Made by a program: the position numbers and the translations under genes. A stretch of 64,000 nucleotides of DNA, from the NCBI GenBank assembly GCA_018396675.1, contig JAGTQX010000006.1, forward strand, positions 1-64,000, given 5' to 3'. The notes below the pieces were generated by a model. It was not told the origin of the DNA. It did not search any database and saw nothing but the letters and a program-made list of their open reading frames with translations. Positions 6,063 to 14,489 of this stretch are shown one piece after another. The stretch's first letter is position 1. Each line of letters starts with the position of its first letter. The DNA is from Candidatus Bathyarchaeota archaeon (GTDB lineage: Archaea > Thermoproteota > Bathyarchaeia > Bathyarchaeales > Bathycorpusculaceae).

Positions 6063-8966
6063 TTATTCAATGTATATTGCCGGTCGACATGGTTTTGCTG
6101 CTTTCGCTCTGTTTTTTGGGTCGTAGCGTTTTGCGTCTTCTTCCTCATGAATGATTATTTCTGCGTTTATCTCATTCTTTAGGAATTCTTTGGCTTCCTT
6201 CAAAGTTTGTTTTTCGTCTACAAATTTAATTTGTACCAGTTTATGTTTCCGTTCTTGTGGCATTCGGTTGACTTCATCCACTATTTTTGCTGTGAATTCC
6301 GCTATGTCTTTGGCTTTGACCTTTAATTCTGGGTCTTTAATCAATTCCTTGATTAAGTCGCCTTGATTGATTTTTTCTTCCATGGATTTTTCGAGCGCTT
6401 TTATGTAGGTTTTCCATTTCCATGAGGCTGCCGTGTAATAAACCACTTTTCGGGGTTTTATCCTTGTTGCCTTTATTATGTTAAGTGTGTCTTCGAGCAA
6501 ATTCATTATCAGCATCTCGCCTTCTTCGGCTTTCGCATCTACTTTTGTTTCATCGGCTTTTGGCCATATGGTAAGCGAAACGAAGCCTTTTCCATCCATT
6601 TTTTCCCAAAGTTCTTCACATGTATGTGGTGCAAATGGTGCTAACATCTGTATTTGAGTTTTTAATATTTCGCGAAGTATGCGCGTTTTTGCTGCTTTTT
6701 CTGACGTTTTTACACGTTTCTGATACCACTGTAAGTCGTTGTCTAGCTCGAAAAGGATTGTGTGTATGGCTTTACGCACTGCTAGTTTTTCCATGGCTTC
6801 CGTCGCTTTTTTAATGTGCTCCTGCAGTCGGCTTATCATCCACCTGTCAATTAATGTTAACTCTTCCTTGCCGTTTTCTTTTTTGTCTTTTGTGTTTTCG
6901 GCGACAAGTTCGTAGAGTCGTTCAAGCTTATCGCGCATTGTTTTTGCGACGGATGGACTGAAGTCCGCGTCTTGTAGAAGTTCGGCTGTTGCAAGCACGC
7001 TTAGCCTTATTGGGTCTGCACCGAATTTTGCGAGTCCCTCTCTTAATGGTATTATGTTGCCGAAGGATTTGCTCATTTTTGCGCCTTCCATTGTAACATG
7101 CCCGTTTGTCACTATTTGACGCGGCCAGAGGTTTTCTGGAAATATTGCAGTATGGTTAAATATCATGAATGTTAAATGGTTGGGGATAAGCTCGTGGGCT
7201 GAATGTCTGCTGTCAAGCGGATAGAAATATAAGAATTCTTGGCGCATTTTTTTGAGAACATCACTGCTTATTCCAGTTTTTTCTGCTATGGCTTCAGCAT
7301 TTCCGTTTCCTAGAAAAATGTAGTCAAAAACTTCGTCTGTCAACTGGTTCGGCTGGATTTCATACTCTTTTATATGCCTAGCAATAGTGTAGTAAGCCAT
7401 GTAAATTGTGGAGTCTGAAAGAGACTCTATGATCCATTCTTTGTCCCATGGTAGCCTTGTTCCAAGTCCAGATTTTCTTGCACATGCCTTTTCATGCAAC
7501 CAGTCTATCACGTATGTGTATTCTGCTCGGAGTTCCTCTGGCAAAATCCTCATTTTTTCCAAACATTTATGAGCCAAAGCTTTCCATTCTTGTTTTCCAT
7601 AGTCTATGAACCATTGGTCTTCGAAGATTTTTATGACACATTCTGTTCCGCAGCGGCACTTCACAGGTCTGTTCAAAATTTCATACATTGTAGTGGCTTT
7701 TCCAGCGGCTATTAAATCCTGTTTTACTTTTTCTTTCGCTTCAATCACAGTTAAGCCTGCGTATTTTCCTGTGTTGTTTCGCATTTTGCCGTTGTGAAAC
7801 TCGTGTCTGTAAACTTCTTTTGTAGCGTCCTCAAGCTTTGGGTCAGTCTGATTCTTTATGCCCATCTTTTTTACAACGTCTGACGCTGGAATTTCTGAGT
7901 AATGTGGAACTTCAATTACCGAAACCGCGTTTATCGAGTTTAATAAGTCTGACGTTAATCCGTATCTCATGAGCTTTGCAGCTTCACCTTTAATGTTTTC
8001 CAAAGCCACGTAATCATAGGGCGCATGTCCAGGCACTGACATTACTACGCCCGTCGCGTTTTGCGGGTCAACAAATTCTGCTGGTAAAATGTAGATTTTT
8101 TCGTTTGTAGCCGGATTTTCCGCCTGTTTTCCTATCAGTTCTTCGCCTTCAAAATTTTCTAGAACTTTTACCTTGCGGTTTTGGTAAGTCAGTTTTTCGA
8201 CGCATTCTCGACTTATTATCCACTTTTCGCCGTTAACAATGACTTTTGCGTATTTTGCTTTTGGGTTCAGCCAAATGTTTGTTACTCCGAAAACCGTTTC
8301 AGGACGCAGCGTTGCTGTTGGAAGAACCCATTCCCCAAATCTGAACTTTATAAGTGTAAACTCACCTATTTCCGGTTCAACATCGCCTTGAGTGTCATGT
8401 TGCCCAACAGGGTTTCCATCCGTTGGACACCATCCCACTGGGTGGCTTCCACGTTTTATGTAGCCTGCTTGGAGAAGCTTGTGAAATTGCCATTCTATGA
8501 AACGACTGTATTGTGGATCTACAGTGGTGAATTCGCGTCTCCAGTCTATAGAATAACCTATCTTCTTCATTCCTTCCCTTATTTCTTCATGGAAATATCT
8601 TGCCATGGCAAGCGGGTCTGTTAGCTCTTTTAGTTTCTCCTTTGGAACTTTGTAGACTTTTACAAAATCGTTTATCAGTTCGTGATCTTTTTCCGCGAGG
8701 CGTTTCGCCATCGCCAAGACTGGTGTTCCAGTGTAGTGGAACGCCATTGGTAAAAGAACGTTGTAACCGCGCATCCGCATGTACCGAGCGTAAACGTCGG
8801 CAAGCGTGTAGGTTCTAGCGTGTCCTATGTGTTGTGGAGAGTTCGGATATGGATAGGCTACTGTTATGAAGAATTTTGGCTTCGACGGATCTGGATTTGC
8901 CTCAAAAATTTTAGCTTTTTCCCAGCGTTTTTGCCATTTTTCCTCGACTTGTTTTAAAACTTCCAT
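6063..8966 (-). CDS. leuS: Leucyl-tRNA synthetase
   Basis: Archaeal/eukaryotic-type LeuRS, 967 aa, which charges tRNA-Leu. The N-terminus has the adenylate motif HIGH at residues 46-49 (QHIGHART) within the LeuRS-specific AYPYPNSPQHIGH context. A long CP1 editing insertion follows, and KMSKS is present as GAKMSKSFGNI around residue 635. The C-terminal extension typical of archaeal LeuRS is present. ATG start about 30 bases after a TATA box, so the message is probably leaderless or nearly so. It is followed downstream by tRNA-Arg and polB. Confidence 0.96.
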   Translation of the reverse strand: MEVLKQVEEKWQKRWEKAKIFEANPDPSKPKFFITVAYPYPNSPQHIGHARTYTLADVYARYMRMRGYNVLLPMAFHYTGTPVLAMAKRLAEKDHELINDFVKVYKVPKEKLKELTDPLAMARYFHEEIREGMKKIGYSIDWRREFTTVDPQYSRFIEWQFHKLLQAGYIKRGSHPVGWCPTDGNPVGQHDTQGDVEPEIGEFTLIKFRFGEWVLPTATLRPETVFGVTNIWLNPKAKYAKVIVNGEKWIISRECVEKLTYQNRKVKVLENFEGEELIGKQAENPATNEKIYILPAEFVDPQNATGVVMSVPGHAPYDYVALENIKGEAAKLMRYGLTSDLLNSINAVSVIEVPHYSEIPASDVVKKMGIKNQTDPKLEDATKEVYRHEFHNGKMRNNTGKYAGLTVIEAKEKVKQDLIAAGKATTMYEILNRPVKCRCGTECVIKIFEDQWFIDYGKQEWKALAHKCLEKMRILPEELRAEYTYVIDWLHEKACARKSGLGTRLPWDKEWIIESLSDSTIYMAYYTIARHIKEYEIQPNQLTDEVFDYIFLGNGNAEAIAEKTGISSDVLKKMRQEFLYFYPLDSRHSAHELIPNHLTFMIFNHTAIFPENLWPRQIVTNGHVTMEGAKMSKSFGNIIPLREGLAKFGADPIRLSVLATAELLQDADFSPSVAKTMRDKLERLYELVAENTKDKKENGKEELTLIDRWMISRLQEHIKKATEAMEKLAVRKAIHTILFELDNDLQWYQKRVKTSEKAAKTRILREILKTQIQMLAPFAPHTCEELWEKMDGKGFVSLTIWPKADETKVDAKAEEGEMLIMNLLEDTLNIIKATRIKPRKVVYYTAASWKWKTYIKALEKSMEEKINQGDLIKELIKDPELKVKAKDIAEFTAKIVDEVNRMPQERKHKLVQIKFVDEKQTLKEAKEFLKNEINAEIIIHEEEDAKRYDPKNRAKAAKPCRPAIYIE

Positions 8967-8992
8967 AAAAGTTTCTGAATTGCTTATACAAG

Positions 8993-9000
8993 TATTAAAT
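8993..9000 (-). promoter_or_regulatory. TATA box of leuS
   Basis: ATTTAATA on the minus strand lies 27-34 bases upstream of the leuS ATG, the distance expected for a leaderless archaeal transcript. No Shine-Dalgarno sequence is present between it and the start. Confidence 0.5.
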
Positions 9001-9175
9001 GTTTTGTTTTGGCGTGTAGAGAACGCAATCCCTCATATTTGCACCGCATACACTAAACGCAGAACTTTAATTAAACCTTTACTGCTTTATCGTCGATTCT
9101 GGTCTTTTTTGAATTCTCTGCAGTATGCCAGTCCGGATTTTCACGTTTCGTTTTTAGCTTGTGTTCACAAATTCT

Positions 9176-9589
9176 TTAGGTTGGGTTAAATTTTCTTGTC
9201 AGTATTTCTCGCATTCTCTCGATTGCTGCTCTTTCTTCCCATGATATTTTTCTTTCAATTTCTTTTGCAGCTTCTAGACTGCGGTTATATTCTTCAACGG
9301 CTTTGTTTGTTTGCTCTATAACCTGTTCAACCCAGTCAAGTTTTTCCTTAAAGTTTTCAGCTGCTGTTATAAGTCTAACTTTGTCACCTATAACGAACAG
9401 TTTTCTATCCCATAAATGTCTGCTTGCTTTCCATTCTCTATCAAAAATGTCTTGCCATATGTGGTCTGGCGTCGTGTCTAGTGGGAGATCAATCACGTAG
9501 GCACCGTGAAAGTAATCATCTTTTTCTATTGAGATTTTGTTTGCGTCAAATGGTTTTAGGAGGTTTACTTTTTTAGCTTTTTCACTCAT
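9176..9589 (-). CDS. Conserved-looking hypothetical protein
   Basis: I do not recognise this family. The protein has about 137 aa from the ATG at 9589 (a longer form could begin at 9601). The N-terminal half is mixed with a tryptophan-rich stretch (HIWQDIFDREWKASRHLWDRK). The C-terminal half is a charged, probably coiled-coil helix (LDWVEQVIEQTNKAVEEYNRSL). No signal peptide, membrane segment or metal-binding cysteines are seen. It lies downstream of hdrA with its own TATA box, so a link to the redox genes is not shown. Confidence 0.7.
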   Translation of the reverse strand: MSEKAKKVNLLKPFDANKISIEKDDYFHGAYVIDLPLDTTPDHIWQDIFDREWKASRHLWDRKLFVIGDKVRLITAAENFKEKLDWVEQVIEQTNKAVEEYNRSLEAAKEIERKISWEERAAIERMREILTRKFNPT

Positions 9590-9635
9590 GCCTAAACACA
9601 ATACTACTATATTAGGCGTTTGTGCTTTTAATCAT

Positions 9636-9647
9636 TTTTATATAACG
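9636..9647 (-). promoter_or_regulatory. TATA box for the hypothetical gene at 9589
   Basis: CCGTTATATAAA on the minus strand lies about 50 bases upstream of the ATG at 9589. It would give a leader of roughly 25 bases and implies transcription independent of hdrA. Confidence 0.5.
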
Positions 9648-9666
9648 GCAAATTTAACCAAAGTTT

Positions 9667-12051
9667 TCAAGCGTATGATTGCAGTTTTTGTTTTACATTG
9701 CTACGTTTATCTTCTGCAAGCGGCCCGAATTTTTTGATTCTCTCCGTGAACATTGTAAATAGTTCTGCTGCTTTTTTGTAGACTGGTAATGGCACGTAGC
9801 TGTAGCGTAGTCGCATGTTTTCTATTCCGAAAGCCGCAAGTTCTTTTCCCATTTCAATCATGCGTTTTTTGGTGAATTTTTCGTCTATTTCTTCGCTTCC
9901 TTCGATTACGAGTACGCCGTCTGCTCCGTATGCAAAAGCTGTTAGTACGTGTTTCTTTCCAAGTATGGCGGTTGATGGAACTGTTACTATGCGGACGTTT
10001 TCTGGATAGTTTGTGCGATCGAGCCCAAGAAAGTCCATTCCCGTGTATCCAACGTTCTTGTCCACGAAGGCGACTATGCGAACTTCCTGCGGGGTTTTGT
10101 CAGCTAAGACTCCTCTTATGTTTGCTGTTATTTGCCTTGATGTCGCATTTTTGAAGTCTATGGCTTCTTGTGGGCATACTGGGATACAGGCGCCGCAGCC
10201 TATGCACTGGAATGGGTCGATTTTTGCTTTGCCTTCATGCATTGTTATGGCGTTTACTGGGCAGATTTTCACGCATTCGCCGCAACCATTACAAAGGTCT
10301 GTTATGACGAAGGCTTTTTCAGGGCTTGTTGTGACGTATTCGCTTTTCAGGAACAGTGAAGCTTTTGCGGAAGCGCCTAAAGCATCTGAAACCGTGTCAC
10401 GCACATCTTTGGGGCTTAATGCGCATCCGCAAGCGAAAATTCCCGTTACAAGCGAGTCAACTGGGTCAAGTTTTGGATGTTTCTCGGTTATGAAGCCGTC
10501 TTCGCCAAGTGGCACCTTCATTTTTTCCGCAATTTCTTTGAGACCGTCTGGTGGTGTCATTGGTGTTGCTAAGGCTACAATGTCAAATTCGTCTTCTCTT
10601 GTTTCGCCAGTCAACGTGTCTTCTGCTTTTACGACGAGTTTCCCGTTGCTGCTTTTCCATACTTCAGCTACTTTGCCTCTGATGAAGACCACGCCGGCTT
10701 CTTGGTCTCTCCAGTATAAATCTTCGTAACCTTTTCCCGTCGCTCTAATGTCCGTGTAATAGATTGTCACATCTACTCCAAGCATTTTCTTGAGTACAAA
10801 AGCCTGTTTCAACGCGTACATGCAACATATTCGGCTGCAGTATGGAATGTGATTTTTATCTCTTGAACCTGCACATAACACCATGGCGACTTTGCGCACG
10901 TCACTTCCGTCGGCCCGTTTAACATAGCCTCCAGTTGGTCCGGTTGCTGATGTGAGTCGTTCTAAATCCATCATTGTTATGACGTCTTTGTATGCGCCGT
11001 AACCGTAGTTTTCAAGTTTTCTGGCGTCGTAAAGCTTGTAGCCCGTGGCTAATATTATGGCGCCAACATTCAATTCGACAATTTTTCCGGCGTCGTTAAG
11101 GTTTATGGCTTTAGCTGGGCAGAACTGTTCGCATTTTCCACATTTTGTGCATTTGCTGAAGTCTATGGCGTAGGCTGATGGCACTGCTTGCGGGAACTCT
11201 ATGTAGGCGGCTTTGCGTTGCGACAAGCCTTCGTTAAACTCGTCTGGAACCGTCACTGGGCATACTTTTGCGCACACGCCACAACTTCGACATTTCTCAA
11301 CGTCAACGCCTCTAGGCTTCATGAAGATTCGAACAGTGTAGTTGCCTGGGCGTCCACCCACATCTTGCACTTCAGCGTAAGTTAACAAGTTAACATTTGG
11401 GTTTCTGCCAACTTCCGCCATTCTAGGCGTTAGGATGCATTGAGCGCAATCCAGCGTGGGGAAAACCTTCGTTAGTTTAGCCATGTTTCCCCCTATGCTG
11501 GGTTTCCGCTCAACAAGATGAACCTTAAAGCCCAAATATCCAAGTTCAAGAGCCGCCGTGATTCCGGCGATTCCGCCGCCCACTATGAGAATTTCACGTG
11601 AACCTTTCTCGCTTATAAGCTGTAGAGGCTCGAGTTCACGGCTGCGTTCGTATCCGCCTCTTATTAGGCTTATGGCTTTTTTTGTTGCCTCTTGGCTTGA
11701 CTTTGGCCCGTGAACCCAAGAGTCTTGTTCTCGAATGTTTACAAATTCAAGCATGTAAGGGTTTAGTCCAGCCCGCTCCAACACGCTTTGGAACGTGGCG
11801 AGGTGCATTCTGGGAGTGCATGAAGCCACAACAACTCTGTCCAAATTCTCCTTTTTTATGGCTTCAGCAATCATTTCTTGAGCTGGTTTTGAACACAAAT
11901 ACTTGTGGTATTTTGCCACTGCAACGTTTTCCCAGTTTTTCACCGCTTCAACGACGGATTTTACATCAACAACGTCCCCGATGTTGCCGCCGCATTCGCA
12001 CACAAAAATGCCTATTCTTGGCGTTTTAGCCTCTTTTTTCTCTTCTGACAT
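9667..12051 (-). CDS. hdrA: HdrA-like electron-bifurcating flavoprotein with Cys-less MvhD-like tail
   Basis: HdrA is the FAD and iron-sulfur subunit of soluble heterodisulfide reductase, where bifurcation occurs. This copy has about 794 aa. The N-terminal cluster domain has CECGGN, YLCSK and ASCTPR, but the fourth cysteine (QCSWVH in relatives) is D (QDSWVH). FAD domain GGGIAGITAALELG near residue 155, inserted clusters CRSCGVCAKVCP and CTKCGKCEQFCP, and C-terminal clusters CNGCGECVKICP and CIGCGACIPVCP. The last ~130 residues align with MvhD, yet every [2Fe-2S] cysteine is lost. Start chosen at ATG 12051 because GGAGAT precedes it. An in-frame ATG at 12090 has no such site. It is divergent from the HdrD-like gene. 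Confidence 0.9.
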   Translation of the reverse strand: MSEEKKEAKTPRIGIFVCECGGNIGDVVDVKSVVEAVKNWENVAVAKYHKYLCSKPAQEMIAEAIKKENLDRVVVASCTPRMHLATFQSVLERAGLNPYMLEFVNIREQDSWVHGPKSSQEATKKAISLIRGGYERSRELEPLQLISEKGSREILIVGGGIAGITAALELGYLGFKVHLVERKPSIGGNMAKLTKVFPTLDCAQCILTPRMAEVGRNPNVNLLTYAEVQDVGGRPGNYTVRIFMKPRGVDVEKCRSCGVCAKVCPVTVPDEFNEGLSQRKAAYIEFPQAVPSAYAIDFSKCTKCGKCEQFCPAKAINLNDAGKIVELNVGAIILATGYKLYDARKLENYGYGAYKDVITMMDLERLTSATGPTGGYVKRADGSDVRKVAMVLCAGSRDKNHIPYCSRICCMYALKQAFVLKKMLGVDVTIYYTDIRATGKGYEDLYWRDQEAGVVFIRGKVAEVWKSSNGKLVVKAEDTLTGETREDEFDIVALATPMTPPDGLKEIAEKMKVPLGEDGFITEKHPKLDPVDSLVTGIFACGCALSPKDVRDTVSDALGASAKASLFLKSEYVTTSPEKAFVITDLCNGCGECVKICPVNAITMHEGKAKIDPFQCIGCGACIPVCPQEAIDFKNATSRQITANIRGVLADKTPQEVRIVAFVDKNVGYTGMDFLGLDRTNYPENVRIVTVPSTAILGKKHVLTAFAYGADGVLVIEGSEEIDEKFTKKRMIEMGKELAAFGIENMRLRYSYVPLPVYKKAAELFTMFTERIKKFGPLAEDKRSNVKQKLQSYA

Positions 12052-12148
12052 GAGCGTGTATCTCCAAGTTGCATGTTTGTTTAGACCCATAAAGGGGAAA
12101 ACGCTTTTAAAATCTTACTCCTCATTTTCAACAAAAGTGATGTAAGGA

Positions 12149-13258
12149 ATGAACCCTCAAGAACTTGTTCAGAAGCATAAGCTTCTCGAATGCATCCAAT
12201 GCGGCACGTGTACTGGAAGTTGCCCAGTTGCCATGAAGGCGAACCTTAACATTAGACGGTATATGCGTGAAGTTTCAGCTTTAGGCAAGCTGATTATACA
12301 TCCGCCGAACGAGTTATGGAGCTGCACAACATGCTCCACGTGTGGTGTGCGTTGCCCCAAAAACATAAACCCGTACGAGTTTCTGATAGATGTTAGAAGC
12401 ATGGCTGTTGAAGAAGGACAAATAGCCCCAACAATTAGGGATGCTCTGGAAAGCATATTTAAAAACGGCAATCCATGGGGTAGAATCCGTGGAAAACGAG
12501 CAGAATGGAGCCAAGAACTAAAAATTAAACATGTCTCTCAAGGAGCTGAAATCCTCTATTATGTTGGGTGCACTTCAGCTTATGATCCACGCGTTCAAAA
12601 CGTTGCTAAAAGCCTAGCTTTATGTTTTGAAAAAGCCCGAGTGGACGTCGGCGTTTTAGGTGAAGAGGAAAACTGCTGTGGAAGCGAAGTTTACGGGATG
12701 GGAGAAAAAGGACTTTTCGATTTTCTAATTGAAGAAAACATGAAAACCTTCAACAAATATGGTGTTAAACAGTTAGTTACAAATTGTCCGCATGGTTTTC
12801 ACGCTTTCAAAAACCGTTATAATCAAACAAGTTTTGAACCGCAACATCACTCACAATTTCTCGCTAAACTGATTGAAGCTGGACAGCTTGTGCCTTCCAA
12901 AGAATTGAACAAGAAGGTAATTTATCATGACCCTTGTTTCCTCGGGAAACAAAATAACATTTATGATGAACCGCGTAAGGTTATAGAAAGCATAAAAGGC
13001 GTAACGCTTATGGAGTTTGACCGTTCCAGAAGCCGAAGCCTATGCTGCGAGGGCGGCGGCGGGCGTATGTGGGTTGACATTCCAGGACCACGCTTGGCAG
13101 AAATCCGCGTTAAGGAAGCCGTCGAGGTTGGCGCTGACGTTCTGGCTGTAGCATGTCCATTCTGTATGCTGACAATGGAAGACGCCGTCAAAACCACTGG
13201 TAACGAAGGAAAAATTCAAATTCTTGACATCGCGGAGCTGCTTGCACTAGCCTTATAA
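12149..13258 (+). CDS. HdrD-like (HdrC-HdrB fusion) iron-sulfur protein
   Basis: 369 aa. The N-terminal HdrC-like part carries two [4Fe-4S] motifs, CIQCGTCTGSCP (near residue 15) and CTTCSTCGVRCP (near residue 58). Two CCG domains follow: VGCTSAYD...NCCGSE...NCP, and HDPCFLGK...LCCEGGGGRMW...CPFC. CCG domains hold the non-cubane clusters that cleave disulfides in HdrB/HdrD. The protein also resembles the C-terminal half of TfrB in this window. The natural disulfide or quinone-like substrate is unknown. It is divergent from hdrA (gap 97 bases with AT-rich boxes) and is followed by a small zinc protein and thioredoxin reductase, so a thiol-disulfide role is reasonable. Confidence 0.87.
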   Translation: MNPQELVQKHKLLECIQCGTCTGSCPVAMKANLNIRRYMREVSALGKLIIHPPNELWSCTTCSTCGVRCPKNINPYEFLIDVRSMAVEEGQIAPTIRDALESIFKNGNPWGRIRGKRAEWSQELKIKHVSQGAEILYYVGCTSAYDPRVQNVAKSLALCFEKARVDVGVLGEEENCCGSEVYGMGEKGLFDFLIEENMKTFNKYGVKQLVTNCPHGFHAFKNRYNQTSFEPQHHSQFLAKLIEAGQLVPSKELNKKVIYHDPCFLGKQNNIYDEPRKVIESIKGVTLMEFDRSRSRSLCCEGGGGRMWVDIPGPRLAEIRVKEAVEVGADVLAVACPFCMLTMEDAVKTTGNEGKIQILDIAELLALAL

Positions 13259-13293
13259 CCGTCTCACGCCAAAATCTTTTTGAGGCTTCTTGA

Positions 13294-13434
13294 ATGGAAG
13301 ATGATGATGAGGCTGTTTACCGGTGCCTAAGCTGTGGAAGAACAATCACGATGGAGGAGTACGAAACCTTCGGCGGCTTGTGTCAGGAATGTTACGAGAT
13401 AGAAGTGGACGAGATGAACTACGAGGATGACTGA
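13294..13434 (+). CDS. Small zinc-ribbon-like protein (46 aa)
   Basis: A short frame in the gap before the thioredoxin reductase gene: ATG, 46 codons and TGA. It contains two CxxC pairs, YRCLSCGRT and GGLCQECYE, spaced like a zinc ribbon, with very acidic ends (starts MEDDDE, ends MNYEDD). The composition and paired CxxC support a real gene. The function is unknown; such proteins may bind zinc or an iron-sulfur cluster. Confidence 0.7.
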   Translation: MEDDDEAVYRCLSCGRTITMEEYETFGGLCQECYEIEVDEMNYEDD

Positions 13435-13457
13435 ACATTTAATCGGAGACGTTTACA

Positions 13458-14396
13458 ATGGAAGAATTTGACTTAATAATAATCGGTGCTGGACCAGCTG
13501 GGCTTGCCGCTGGCATATATGCTGTAAGAAGCGGGCTAAAAGCACTAGTTATAGAGGAGAAAATTGCCGGAGGAACCGCTGGAGACGCACCAATAATTGA
13601 GAATTATCCGGGTTTTGAAAGAATAAGCGGTGCTGAACTTGTGCAAAAGTTTGCGTCACAGTGTAGAAACCTTGGTGCAGTTATTCACGAGTTCGAAAAA
13701 GCCGTCAGTTTAGATTTGAAAGGCGAGAAAAAGCTTGTTAAAACGGACAAGGGTGTCTATGAAGCAAAGGCGGTGATTATCGCTTCTGGCACAAGCTATG
13801 CTGAACTCGGTGTTCCGGGAGAAAAAGAGTTTAAGGGGAGAGGAGTAAGCCACTGTGGAATCTGCGACGGACCACTATTCAAAGGCAAACGAGTTCTCAT
13901 TGTCGGCGGTGGCAACTCTGCCGTTTCAACAGCCCTATATCTGGCGGAGCTTGCATCGGAAGTCAAAGTTGTACATCGACGGGAGACTTTCCGCGCTGAA
14001 GAGGCTCGTGTTAAGGCGTTGTTGGAGAAGGGAAATGTTGAGGTTCTATGGAACACTGAAGTTAGAGAGATTAGAGGCGGAAAAATTGTTGAAGAAGCCG
14101 TAATCTACAACAGCAGAACTGGTGAGGTTAAAGTGTTGCCGGTTGATGGCGTGTTTATCCAAGTTGGCGAAGCTCCGAACAGTAAACTTGCAAAGGAGGC
14201 AAGCGTGGAAGTTGACGAGCACGGTTACATAGTTGTTGATATTCGCCAGAGAACAAACATCAGTGGGGTTTACGCGGCTGGGGATGTCACAAACTATCCA
14301 GTTAAGCAGGTTGGAACGGCTGTTGGGCAGGGCATAACCGCTGCGCTTGAAGCTTATGGATATGTTCGTAAGCCCTATCACTACAAAAGCTTGTAA
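13458..14396 (+). CDS. trxB: Thioredoxin reductase
   Basis: 312-aa FAD/NAD(P)H-dependent disulfide reductase. FAD-binding GAGPAGLAAGIYA near residue 11, redox-active C-x-x-C as SHCGICDGPLF near residue 135, NAD(P)-binding GGGNSAVSTALYL near residue 152 with RR motif VVHRRE, and C-terminal GVYAAGDVTN. The second nucleotide-binding region GGGNSA...HRRE is compatible with NADPH, but the cofactor cannot be decided by eye. It follows the small zinc protein by 23 bases. Its neighbours (HdrD-like protein, ferredoxin-MvhD, Nfn) suggest a link between NAD(P)H or ferredoxin and thiols. Confidence 0.92.
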   Translation: MEEFDLIIIGAGPAGLAAGIYAVRSGLKALVIEEKIAGGTAGDAPIIENYPGFERISGAELVQKFASQCRNLGAVIHEFEKAVSLDLKGEKKLVKTDKGVYEAKAVIIASGTSYAELGVPGEKEFKGRGVSHCGICDGPLFKGKRVLIVGGGNSAVSTALYLAELASEVKVVHRRETFRAEEARVKALLEKGNVEVLWNTEVREIRGGKIVEEAVIYNSRTGEVKVLPVDGVFIQVGEAPNSKLAKEASVEVDEHGYIVVDIRQRTNISGVYAAGDVTNYPVKQVGTAVGQGITAALEAYGYVRKPYHYKSL

Positions 14397-14489
14397 GCTG
14401 TAAGGTAGTTATCCAAAAATATTATATTTGTCGCAGTTCTTCTAGCGTTATTCACGTTTCATGCTGTGACTGTTCAAGGGGAGCATTGG

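Noticed and set aside
10013-10729. A 238-codon plus-strand frame opposite hdrA
   Set aside because: Antisense shadow of a well-supported HdrA; no start site or recognisable domain.
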